A DNA stretch of 28,815 bases from an uncultured Campylobacter sp. (GTDB taxonomy: Bacteria > Campylobacterota > Campylobacteria > Campylobacterales > Campylobacteraceae). This document shows, in pieces, positions 15,306-22,827 of the stretch (position 1 is the first letter of the stretch; each line of letters begins with the position of its first letter). The stretch is taken from NCBI RefSeq assembly GCF_938030785.1, contig NZ_CALHIK010000199.1:1-28815 (forward strand), given 5' to 3'. Below the pieces are notes generated by a model. It was not told the DNA's origin. It did no database searches and saw nothing but the letters and a program-made list of their open reading frames with translations. Both the position numbers and the translations under genes were made by a program.

Positions 15306-15890
15306 ATGAAAATTTTAAAAGTTCTAGCGCTTTGCGGAGCGCTTTTGATCTCGGCGCACGCTATTAGCGATGCAGATATCGAGCCTGTGATGAGCCAGAA
15401 GGTCGCCGAGGCCGTAGGCATTATGCGAAGCAGCGCGCCCAAAGACGCAAAGCCCGCGAAAATCTTTGCGCTTTTCGACGGCTATTTTGATTATAAGATG
15501 ATGGCGAAGCTCTCCCTTGCGAAGCATTACGCTAGCCTTAGCCCGGCGCAGATCGCGGAATTTAATAAGGCCTTTGAAGCGCATCTAAAGCGCTCGTTTA
15601 TCGAAAAGCTTTCGCTTTATACCGATCAGGATATGAAGGTGCTAAGCAAACAAAGCCCGAGCGATAAGCGCCGCGTGCTAAAAACGCAGGTCATCGGCGA
15701 GCAGAAAAACTACGACATAGATTTTAAATTTTATCCTAACGGCTCTGATTGGCGCATCTACGATGTCGATATCGTGGGCGTTAGCCTAATCCAAACCTAT
15801 CGCTCGCAGCTAGGCGACGTAACGCAAAATTTGGGCTTTGACGAACTCATAAAGCGGCTAAATTCCACCGTCATCAATAGCGGCGAATAG
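15306..15890 (+). CDS. mlaC: MlaC-like periplasmic phospholipid-binding protein
   Basis: A 194-residue secreted protein with a signal peptide (MKILKVLALCGALLISAHA). The family landmarks are FDGYFDYKMMAKLSLAKHY, LSPAQIAEFNKAFEAHLKRSF, the VLKTQVI strand, and DWRIYDVDIVGVSLIQTYRSQ near the C-terminus, all typical of MlaC. It should carry phospholipid between the outer-membrane MlaA complex and an inner-membrane partner. AAGGA precedes the ATG at good spacing. No mlaD, mlaE or mlaF lies in the window; the next gene is an RND transporter. Confidence 0.92.
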   Translation: MKILKVLALCGALLISAHAISDADIEPVMSQKVAEAVGIMRSSAPKDAKPAKIFALFDGYFDYKMMAKLSLAKHYASLSPAQIAEFNKAFEAHLKRSFIEKLSLYTDQDMKVLSKQSPSDKRRVLKTQVIGEQKNYDIDFKFYPNGSDWRIYDVDIVGVSLIQTYRSQLGDVTQNLGFDELIKRLNSTVINSGE

Positions 15891-15913
15891 CGGCACGCCT
15901 AAAAGAGCGGTAT

Positions 15914-18631
15914 TTGAAAAAAATTTTTCGCCTAATCGTCACGTTTCCGAAAATCACGCTTGCACTATTTACGGTGCTGGCGCTGTTTTTCGGCTACTAC
16001 TCCACAAAGCTCGAGATCGACGCTTCGACCCAGACGCTACTGCTTGATAACGACGAGGATCTTCAAATTTGGCGCGAAGTATCCAAGCGCTACGAAACGC
16101 CGAATTTCTTAGTCGTCGCCTACACTCCCGCGGGCGATCTTTTAGCGCCCGAGACGATCCGCAAGATAGCGCAGATGGATGCCGCTTTTTCTAAGCTGGA
16201 TTTCGTCACCGGCGTCACGGACATCACGAATGTACCGCTTTTACTAAACAGAAACGAGGGCATGAGCGAGCTGCTTAAGCACATACCCACTCTTACCGAC
16301 GCAGACGTAAATTTAACCGCAGCTAGGCGCGAGCTTTCTACGAGCCCCTTTTATGCGTCAAATTTAGTAAGCGCCGATCTTCGCACTACCGCAATTTTAA
16401 TAAATTTAAAACCGCAGACCCGCTACGAGGAGCTTTTGCGCCTAAGAGACGGAGCCAAAAGCGCTCTAAAGCAAGCGGAGCATGAGGGCAATAGTTCCAA
16501 AGCTCAAATTTCACAGCTCAAAGATGCGCTTAAAGCTTCGGAGCAAAATTTCAAATCCTATCGCGACGAGCTTCGCGAAAAGGATCACCGCGACATTGTG
16601 GCTTTGCGCGCGTTGATCGCGGGTTTTGAGAAGGAATTTGCGGGCGATAGACTGTTTTTGGGCGGATTAAATATGATCGCCGACGATATGGTAGGCTACG
16701 TCCGCTCGGATCTAACGACCTACGGACTCGGCGCCTTGGTGCTTCTGTTGGCATGCTTTTGGCTCTTTTTTAGACAGGCGAAATTTATCCTGCTGCCGCT
16801 CATCATCTGCGCGTATTCGGTCGTGCTCGCAGCGGGATTATTCGGCTTTTTGAGCTTTGAGGTCACGGTGATTAGCTCAAATTTCATAGCGCTTCAACTC
16901 ATCATAACGGTTTCGGTCTGTATCCACCTAATCGTCGCCTACCGCGAGTTTAGCGCGCGCTTTCACGCCTTTTCACAGCGCCAGCTCGTTTATGCAGTGC
17001 TGCGCGAGCGCGCAAGACCCTGCTTTTTCGCGATCTTTACGACCGTTATCGGCTTTATGTCGCTAATTTTTTGCGATATAAAACCCGTAATTTCTCTGGG
17101 AATTATGATGAGCGTAGGCATCAGTATCTCGCTAGTTACGGCATTTGGAGTATTCGGCGCGGTTATGTCGCTTCTAAGGCGCACGCACAATAACCGCAGC
17201 TTCGAGCAGCACTTTAAATTTACGCTTTGGTGCGCCGAAACGGCGCTACGTAGCAGAGGCGCAGTCTATGGCGTTTGCGCTGCGGCGGTGATCTTCGGGC
17301 TATACGGCATCTCGCAGCTGCGCGTCGAAAACAGCTTCATCGGCTACTTTAAAAAAAGCACCGATATCCGCGCGGGTATGGAGGTCATCGATACCAATCT
17401 GGGCGGAACTATCCCGCTTGATATCGTCGTTAAATTTAAAAGCGCAGGCGGCGCAGATCCTGCTAGCGGGAGTGAAAATTTCGCAAGCGGTAGCGCAAAT
17501 TCTAAAAACGGCGAAAATTCTAATTCCGCGGCAAATTCCACGCAGCAAAATTCTATTGCAGAAAATTCTATGCCCCAAGGCTCCGCTGCGGCAGCGCAAA
17601 CAAGCGACGCCGCAAATTCGGATCAAACCCACGCCGCAAATTTAGAGCAAAATTCCACCGCGAGCGACGATTTTGGCGATTTCGAAGCCGAATACGCCGC
17701 CAACGAAAACAAGCCGCAGTATTGGTTTACATCCGAAAAGATGCGTATCATCGGCAAAATAGATGATTTTTTGAAGGACAAAAACGTCACGGGGCACGAG
17801 TTTATCGGCAACGTAAGCTCGCTCGCATCGCTTTTAAAGCTCGGCAAACAGATTAATCAGGGGCGTGATCTGGACGATCTAAGCCTTGCTTTGATCTACT
17901 CTGAAATGCCCGCAAACTACCGCGAATTGGTGCTTTCGCCCTTTGTAAATATCGAAGCGAATGAGGCGCACTTTAGCATCCGCACGATAGATAGCGATCC
18001 GAATCTCCGCAGGGCGCAATTTCTAGCCGATCTTAAGCGCGATCTGGACTCCCTGCTCGCTAAGGATAACGTCACGGTGCAGATTAGCGGCATAATGGTG
18101 CTTTACAACAATATGCTTCAAAGCCTAATGAGCTCGCAGATAGGCACTTTGGGTATCACCGTGCTCGTGCTTTTCGTGCTTTTCGTGATCATCTTTCGCT
18201 CTCTGTCATATGCGCTCATCGCGATCGTCGTAAATTTGATCCCGCTTTGCGCCTGCTTCGGCATCATGGGGGTTGCGGGCATTCCACTAGATATTATGAG
18301 CATCACGATAGCGGCGATTAGCATCGGTATAGGCGTTGACGACGTCATCCACTATATCTATCGCTACAAGCGGGAGTTTACGCGCAGCGGCGACGAGGCT
18401 GCGGCGATCCGCGCGAGCCACGCAAGTATCGGATACGCGATGTATTATACGTCGTTTGCGATCATTTTGGGATTCAGCGTGATGATGATGAGTAATTTCT
18501 GGCCTACGATCTACTTCGGGCTGCTGATATGTCTAGTGATGAGCCTTCTGCTTTTAGGCGCGCTCATAATCCTACCTTCGCTAATAATGAGCCGAAAGGG
18601 ATTAAAATTTAGCCTCTTTAAAGCTAAATAA
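15914..18631 (+). CDS. RND/MMPL-family inner-membrane transporter
   Basis: A 905-residue transporter with the duplicated RND layout: helix 1 near 10-30, periplasmic loop, five helices at about 270-425, helix at 450-468, second periplasmic loop, then helices at about 740-895. The proton-relay aspartates appear in the second half (IGIGVDDVIHYIYRY, D809-D810), while the matching helix of the first half (VSVCIHLIVAY) lacks them. It resembles HpnN/MMPL-type lipid exporters, and a similar gene follows mlaA-mlaC in C. jejuni (recalled). It probably works with MlaA/MlaC in lipid traffic, an inference from context. The start is TTG with a weak GAG upstream. Residues 509-598 are a low-complexity insert. 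A small ATTTAGC/GCTAAAT hairpin spans the stop and may act as a weak terminator. Confidence 0.88.
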   Translation: MKKIFRLIVTFPKITLALFTVLALFFGYYSTKLEIDASTQTLLLDNDEDLQIWREVSKRYETPNFLVVAYTPAGDLLAPETIRKIAQMDAAFSKLDFVTGVTDITNVPLLLNRNEGMSELLKHIPTLTDADVNLTAARRELSTSPFYASNLVSADLRTTAILINLKPQTRYEELLRLRDGAKSALKQAEHEGNSSKAQISQLKDALKASEQNFKSYRDELREKDHRDIVALRALIAGFEKEFAGDRLFLGGLNMIADDMVGYVRSDLTTYGLGALVLLLACFWLFFRQAKFILLPLIICAYSVVLAAGLFGFLSFEVTVISSNFIALQLIITVSVCIHLIVAYREFSARFHAFSQRQLVYAVLRERARPCFFAIFTTVIGFMSLIFCDIKPVISLGIMMSVGISISLVTAFGVFGAVMSLLRRTHNNRSFEQHFKFTLWCAETALRSRGAVYGVCAAAVIFGLYGISQLRVENSFIGYFKKSTDIRAGMEVIDTNLGGTIPLDIVVKFKSAGGADPASGSENFASGSANSKNGENSNSAANSTQQNSIAENSMPQGSAAAAQTSDAANSDQTHAANLEQNSTASDDFGDFEAEYAANENKPQYWFTSEKMRIIGKIDDFLKDKNVTGHEFIGNVSSLASLLKLGKQINQGRDLDDLSLALIYSEMPANYRELVLSPFVNIEANEAHFSIRTIDSDPNLRRAQFLADLKRDLDSLLAKDNVTVQISGIMVLYNNMLQSLMSSQIGTLGITVLVLFVLFVIIFRSLSYALIAIVVNLIPLCACFGIMGVAGIPLDIMSITIAAISIGIGVDDVIHYIYRYKREFTRSGDEAAAIRASHASIGYAMYYTSFAIILGFSVMMMSNFWPTIYFGLLICLVMSLLLLGALIILPSLIMSRKGLKFSLFKAK
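17438..17707 (+). repeat. Low-complexity Asn/Ser/Ala/Gln insert in the transporter's second loop
   Basis: About 90 residues near 509-598 lie between IPLDIVVKFKS and QYWFTSEKMRIIGKI. They are nearly all N, S, A, G, Q, T, D and E. The DNA repeats (G/C)AAAATTC-like units, encoding NS/NSA motifs, at irregular spacing. It falls in a predicted periplasmic loop. Confidence 0.75.
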
Positions 18632-18643
18632 ATTTTATCTCGC

Positions 18644-18649
18644 TATAAT
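18644..18649 (+). promoter_or_regulatory. -10 box for selC
   Basis: An exact TATAAT ends 10 bases before the tRNA 5' end. The -35 region is not obvious, as is common in Campylobacter. Confidence 0.55.
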
Positions 18650-18659
18650 TCCCGCATTT

Positions 18660-18757
18660 GGAGAGGATGGCGACCTGGTGGCGTCTGCGGACTTCAAATC
18701 CGATAGGAGGGCGGTTGACCGTTTTCCGGGGGGTTCGATTCCCTCCCTCTCTCGCCG
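18660..18757 (+). tRNA. selC: tRNA-Sec (anticodon TCA)
   Basis: The anticodon loop CTTCAAA sits in GGACTTCAAATCC, the same core as E. coli selC. A long variable arm follows, then a T-arm with GGGGG, loop TTCGATT and CCCTC. The total length of about 95 bases is right for tRNA-Sec. CCA is not encoded (GCCG at the 3' end). The acceptor stem is imperfect: GGAGAGGA at the 5' end faces CCTCTCTC, and the best pairing leaves an unpaired U near the end. It implies selenoprotein synthesis in this organism (in this group usually formate dehydrogenase); selA, selB and selenoprotein genes are outside the window. Confidence 0.92.
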
Positions 18758-18897
18758 AATTCTTTCATCAAATTTCACTTTTACGATTCTTGATCTTTAG
18801 TGCTTCTCGAATTTATCTCAAATTTAAGCTCTAAATTTATCCATTATTAAACAGAGGCGGGTAGCATTGCTCGTTAACTTTTCTTGAAGGAGCGAGT

Positions 18898-19620
18898 ATG
18901 AAATACGCATTAGGCGCTGCGCTTGCGGCATTGATTTTTGCAGGATGCGGCGATGACAATGTGGAGCTTGTCAAAAACTACACTCTTCCCGACTTTAAAT
19001 CTATGAGTATCGGCGCGGCGATCGAGGGCTCGAAAATCTGCAAAAATATCACGTGGAGCAAAGAGGAAAACGGCGGATTAAAGACGGTTAAGATGGTATG
19101 CGATGTGGATGTAGAGCAGAGGCTTAAATCATATAAACAAGAGATGTTGGACTCGTCTTTAAAAAGAGTTATGACTTTTTATGAGGGCAAGGCTTACGAC
19201 GCGCAAGGCTTGCTTAAGCTGGCAAAAGAACACTGCAAATTAAACGAAGCTAAATTTCAAGAAACGCTTAAAACCAAAGGCAAAATAGAATTTGAAGAAG
19301 AATGGAAGTCGGTTGATTGCGACGATAAACTAAAAGGGGAGATACTAAAAGAAAGCAATACCGAAATATACATAGACTCTATTGTGGAGCGCTTAAAAGC
19401 GGCCATTTATTACTCGCAAATAACCGCAGAGCAATTGGACGCAAGCTTCGGGTATAAAGAAGATGGGTTATCAAAATTTGCTATTGAGCTAAATTTTATC
19501 GTAAATTCTGATAAAAGCGTAAGTCTGTCTGATAAATTTAAACTCATAACGAACGGCAAAGAAGATCCCGTAAATAAAACGAAGTCAAAAGATATCATCG
19601 CAGGCTTCTACGAAAGATAG
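18898..19620 (+). CDS. Unrecognised lipoprotein
   Basis: A 240-residue predicted lipoprotein. AAGGAG precedes the ATG, and the signal MKYALGAALAALIFAGC ends in a good lipobox with C17 lipidated. The mature part is lysine- and glutamate-rich with four further cysteines (about 48, 68, 103, 144) that could form disulfides, and shows ICKNITWS, VKMVCDVDVEQRL and WKSVDCDDKLKGEILKES. I do not recognise a family. By eye its DNA is more AT-rich and uses AAA/GAA/ATA codons more than its neighbours. It stands alone after selC, a frequent integration site, which makes horizontal acquisition possible but unproven. A strong terminator follows. Confidence 0.8.
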   Translation: MKYALGAALAALIFAGCGDDNVELVKNYTLPDFKSMSIGAAIEGSKICKNITWSKEENGGLKTVKMVCDVDVEQRLKSYKQEMLDSSLKRVMTFYEGKAYDAQGLLKLAKEHCKLNEAKFQETLKTKGKIEFEEEWKSVDCDDKLKGEILKESNTEIYIDSIVERLKAAIYYSQITAEQLDASFGYKEDGLSKFAIELNFIVNSDKSVSLSDKFKLITNGKEDPVNKTKSKDIIAGFYER

Positions 19621-19635
19621 TAAGAGCCTCATCTC

Positions 19636-19677
19636 GCGGCTAAATTTTATGAAATTTTAAAATTTAGCCGCCTTTTT
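19636..19677 (+). terminator. Intrinsic terminator of the lipoprotein gene
   Basis: Perfect 14-base arms, GCGGCTAAATTTTA and TAAAATTTAGCCGC, flank an eight-base loop and are followed by CTTTTT. It lies 15 bases after the stop. Confidence 0.85.
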
Positions 19678-19710
19678 GTATCAAAATTTCATTCAAAATT
19701 TCAGGTGCGG

Positions 19711-19753
19711 TTTTAAATTTAAAGCGCGGCGGAAGTAGTTTCGCCCGCCGCGC
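19711..19753 (-). terminator. Terminator of trxB
   Basis: Perfect nine-base GC-rich arms, GCGCGGCGG (19724-19732) and CCGCCGCGC (19745-19753), around a 12-base loop. On the minus strand they are followed by TTTAAATTTAAAA. It lies 25 bases beyond the trxB stop. Confidence 0.7.
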
Positions 19754-19778
19754 CGTGGAATTTACGCCGAATACAAGC

Positions 19779-20723
19779 TTATTTATCGTGTCCTTGCAGA
19801 TACGCGATCGCGCTAAGTGCGGCAACCGCACCGTCGCCTGCCGCGCAGACGACCTGTTTAGGCGCATCCTGTCTCATATCGCCCGCCGCAAACAGCCCGT
19901 TCACGCTTGTTTGCATCTTTAAATTTACCGCGACCTGTCCGCCCGGCGTGATGTCGCAGATGAACTTACCATCATCGCTCTTTAGCACCTCGTTTCGCAC
20001 GTCAAGCCCCACGAATACGAAGATCCCCGGCAGCTGCAGTTCGCGCGTGGCGCCGCTTGTTTTATCTTTGACGACGACGCCCGTTACGCCGCTTGCATCG
20101 CCCTTGATCTGCTCTACGAGCGCATTTGTAATGAGCTCAATATTCTCACTTTCGCGTACCTTTTGCACTGTCGAAGGCGCGGCGCGAAACTCATCGCGAC
20201 GGTGGATTAGGTATACTTTGGAGCAAATTTTAGCTAGATACAGAGCCTCCTCTAGCGCCGTATCGCCACCGCCGAGGACGGCAACCTCTTTGCCCTTGTA
20301 AAAAAACCCGTCGCAGGTCGCGCAGGTACTGACGCCGCGACCGAAAAACTCATCCTCGCCCTCGATCCCCGCGCGGCGCGGAGTAGAGCCCGTAGCGACG
20401 ATAACGGCACGCGCGCGTCGTGTTTGATCGCCCTCGAGATAGATCGTAAAATTTCCATCGCCGTCTTTTGAGACGCGCAGCACGCGCACCATCTCATGCT
20501 TTAAGCCAAAGCGGAAGCACTGCTCCTGCCAAGGCGCCATAAAGCTCATCCCGTCGGTCACCGCGGCGACGCCCGGGTAGTTTTCCATCTCAGAGCTTGA
20601 GGTAATCTGCCCGCCGGGCATCCCCATCTCAAACATCACGACGTCTTTTAAGCCGCCTCTTGTAGCATAAAGCCCCGCCGCTAGCCCAGCAGGACCGCCG
20701 CCGATAATTGCTAAATCTAACAT
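19779..20723 (-). CDS. trxB: Thioredoxin reductase
   Basis: A 314-residue FAD/NADPH enzyme of the low-molecular-weight bacterial class, reducing thioredoxin in the cytoplasm. It has the FAD-binding GGGPAGLAAGLYATRGG, the redox pair in STCATCDGFFYKG, the NADPH-binding VLGGGDTALEEALYL, the HRRDEFRA segment, and the C-terminal FAD motif GLFAAGDMRQDAPKQVVCAAGDGAVAAL. AAGGAG precedes the ATG. trxA lies just upstream on the same strand, but a strong terminator separates them, so trxB probably has its own promoter in the AT-rich 80 bases before it. Confidence 0.97.
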   Translation of the reverse strand: MLDLAIIGGGPAGLAAGLYATRGGLKDVVMFEMGMPGGQITSSSEMENYPGVAAVTDGMSFMAPWQEQCFRFGLKHEMVRVLRVSKDGDGNFTIYLEGDQTRRARAVIVATGSTPRRAGIEGEDEFFGRGVSTCATCDGFFYKGKEVAVLGGGDTALEEALYLAKICSKVYLIHRRDEFRAAPSTVQKVRESENIELITNALVEQIKGDASGVTGVVVKDKTSGATRELQLPGIFVFVGLDVRNEVLKSDDGKFICDITPGGQVAVNLKMQTSVNGLFAAGDMRQDAPKQVVCAAGDGAVAALSAIAYLQGHDK

Positions 20724-20800
20724 TTTTTCTCCTTAATTATTTTATTAAGTAAAACCGCGGGCGCTAAATTTACGAATTTAATTAATAAAACGATGAGTGG

Positions 20801-20828
20801 GAGAAAAAAGGGCGAAAGCCGCCCTTTT
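20801..20828 (-). terminator. Intrinsic terminator of trxA
   Basis: Nine-base arms AAAAGGGCG and CGCCCTTTT with a five-base loop; on the minus strand the stem runs into TTTTTT. It begins six bases after the trxA stop. Confidence 0.85.
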
Positions 20829-20833
20829 AAAAT

Positions 20834-21148
20834 TTACAGAAGCGAGTTTAGCTTGTCGGCTATGATCTGCTTGGATTGCGCGCCGATGAGCTGAGCTTTT
20901 AGCTCGCCGTCTTTGAAAAATAGTATCGTTGGGATCGAGCGCACGCCGAACTGCACCGCAAGATCCTGCGCTTCATCGGTATTTACTTTGCAAATTTTAG
21001 CCTTGCCCTCATAGTCGTTCGCAAGCTCCTCGATGATCGGGGCGATCATACGGCACGGCCCGCACCAAGGCGCCCAAAAATCGACTAGCGCGACACCCTC
21101 TTTAGTAACGTCGAAATTCTCCGAAGTAAGCTCTATATACTTTCCCAT
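20834..21148 (-). CDS. trxA: Thioredoxin
   Basis: A 104-residue cytoplasmic disulfide reductant with the active site W28-C29-G30-P31-C32 in DFWAPWCGPCRM, the cis-proline region VRSIPTILFF, and KDGELKAQLIGAQ, all standard for TrxA. It is recycled by the adjacent trxB product. AAGGAG precedes the ATG. A clear TATAAT lies about 30 bases upstream, overlapping a palindrome, so it is probably transcribed from its own regulated promoter and terminated before trxB. Confidence 0.97.
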   Translation of the reverse strand: MGKYIELTSENFDVTKEGVALVDFWAPWCGPCRMIAPIIEELANDYEGKAKICKVNTDEAQDLAVQFGVRSIPTILFFKDGELKAQLIGAQSKQIIADKLNSLL

Positions 21149-21177
21149 AATGTTCTCCTTGTGTTAAAATTCTGCGG

Positions 21178-21192
21178 ATTATAGTTAACTAT
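21178..21192 (-). promoter_or_regulatory. trxA promoter with overlapping palindrome
   Basis: On the minus strand an exact TATAAT (21183-21178) lies 30 bases before the trxA ATG. A perfect 12-base palindrome ATAGTTAACTAT (21181-21192) overlaps its upstream edge and could be a repressor or activator site. Confidence 0.5.
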
Positions 21193-21218
21193 CTTAAATA
21201 AATAATAAAAATTCTAAT

Positions 21219-21557
21219 TTAAAAAGATATGTTGGCGATAAATTTTATCTGCTTTGGATAAACTTCCACGACGTCGATCTGCCACGGCTCGTCCGTATCG
21301 CAGCTCATCAGATAAAATTCCGCCGCCTTTAAAATTTTAGCCATCTTGGCGTCCGTCACACGCTCTGCGGCGTCGTAATCGCCGCTCGTGGCCTTCACCT
21401 CTACAAAGTGTAAAATTCCACCCTTACGCGCGACGATGTCGATCTCGCCGAAACGGCAGCGGAAATTTCGCTTTAAAATTTCAAACCCTTCGCCGCGTAA
21501 AAATTCCGCCGCACGGTCCTCGCAGGCAAAGCCGAAAATGTATTCTTTTAAGCTCAA
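21219..21557 (-). CDS. yraN: YraN family (UPF0102) putative nuclease
   Basis: A 112-residue protein of the UPF0102/YraN family. The restriction-nuclease-like core is intact: GEID with D40, then HFVEVKA with E53 and K55, the PD-(D/E)XK arrangement. Family members are predicted DNA- or RNA-structure nucleases; the substrate is not established. It starts at TTG, two bases after the hom stop, with only a weak upstream site, so coupling to hom is likely. The position between hom and trxA matches the gene order I recall in C. jejuni. Confidence 0.88.
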   Translation of the reverse strand: MSLKEYIFGFACEDRAAEFLRGEGFEILKRNFRCRFGEIDIVARKGGILHFVEVKATSGDYDAAERVTDAKMAKILKAAEFYLMSCDTDEPWQIDVVEVYPKQIKFIANISF

Positions 21558-21558
21558 C

Positions 21559-22827
21559 TTAGCTTTCGATCCTGATCATAAAAGGCTTTTGCGTAATAAA
21601 ATTTTCGCCGCCAATCACGCTTATGGCGCGCTTTATGTCCTTCTCGCAGCACGTATGCGTCGTGAAAAACAGCGTCACTTCCTCATCCGTTTTGAGCTTA
21701 GGCTTTTGCAAAAAGCTGTCGATCGAAAGATCGTTTAAGCTCATAATGTTCGTAAGCTTCGCGAGCACGCCCTTCTCGTCGCGCACGCGCAGCCTGAAAT
21801 AATATTTCGTGCGGATCTGCTCGCTCGGCAGAATTTGCATAAAATTTTCGCTCGGCAAAATTTTATAGCCGAGCATCGGGTTTTTGTTATCGCGCGCAAT
21901 GTCGATGAGATCGCTTATAACCGCGCTTGCCGTAGCGCTGCCGCCCGCGCCCGGTCCGTAATACATACTCTCGCCGACGCAGTCTCCGTAGATGCTCACG
22001 CCGTTCATTACGCCATCGACTTTTGAGAGCATTTGATCCTTTGAAATGAGCGCTGGATGGACGCGCAGCTCGACTTTGTTATCGCTCGCGCGCTTAGCTA
22101 CCGCAAGCAGCTTGATTATGAAATCAAATTCGCGCGCAAAATATATATCCTCCTGTGTGATCTCCTCGATCCCCTCGATTAGGATATCTTCAGGATCTCC
22201 GTGTACGCCGTATGCGATGCTAGCTAAGATCAAGAGCTTATGCGCCGCGTCAAATCCGCCGATGTCGAAGCTAGGATCGGCTTCGGCGTATCCGAGCTCT
22301 TGAGCTTGCTTTAGCGCGTCTTCAAATTTCTCATTTTTTTGCATCATATTTGTAAGGATGAAGTTGCTCGTGCCGTTTACGATGCCGATGATCTTTTCGA
22401 TACGATTGGCGCTTAGCCCTTCGCGCAGGGTTTTTATGATCGGAATTCCGCCCGCTACGCTCGCTTCAAAGCCAAAAGGCGTATCGCCCGCAAGCGTCTG
22501 AAGCTTGTAGCGATGATAAGCCAAAAGCGCCTTATTTGCGGTAACGACCGCCTTTTTACGCTTTAAAATTTCACTTACAATCTCATAGGGCTTTTCTACC
22601 CCACCCATAAGCTCTACAAAAACGTCGATGTCGTCGCGCTCGATGATACTCCCAGCGTCGCTGCTAAGCGGAATTTGCACATCGCGCTTTTTACTCGTGT
22701 CGCGCACTAGCCCGATTACTGGCTCTATGCTAACGCCCGCGCGCGCAAGGATGATATCTTTGTTTTTTATCAAAATATTTGCAACTTCGCTACCTACGGT
22801 ACCGACGCCTAAAATCGCTACTTTCAT
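21559..22827 (-). CDS. hom: Homoserine dehydrogenase
   Basis: A 422-residue NAD(P)-dependent enzyme reducing aspartate semialdehyde to homoserine, the branch to threonine and methionine. The nucleotide-binding start is AILGVGTVGSEVANIL. Catalytic-domain landmarks are VTANKALLAYH, FEASVAGGIPIIKTLREGL, GIVNGTSNFILTNM, EAQELGYAEADPSFDIGGFDAAHKLLIL (as AEADPSFDIGGFDAAHKL) and YYGPGAGGSATASAV. A C-terminal ACT domain (RLRVRDEKGVLAKLTNIM) suggests feedback control by an amino acid. The ATG overlaps the aminotransferase stop by one base (TGATG), so the two are coupled. Confidence 0.96.
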   Translation of the reverse strand: MKVAILGVGTVGSEVANILIKNKDIILARAGVSIEPVIGLVRDTSKKRDVQIPLSSDAGSIIERDDIDVFVELMGGVEKPYEIVSEILKRKKAVVTANKALLAYHRYKLQTLAGDTPFGFEASVAGGIPIIKTLREGLSANRIEKIIGIVNGTSNFILTNMMQKNEKFEDALKQAQELGYAEADPSFDIGGFDAAHKLLILASIAYGVHGDPEDILIEGIEEITQEDIYFAREFDFIIKLLAVAKRASDNKVELRVHPALISKDQMLSKVDGVMNGVSIYGDCVGESMYYGPGAGGSATASAVISDLIDIARDNKNPMLGYKILPSENFMQILPSEQIRTKYYFRLRVRDEKGVLAKLTNIMSLNDLSIDSFLQKPKLKTDEEVTLFFTTHTCCEKDIKRAISVIGGENFITQKPFMIRIES

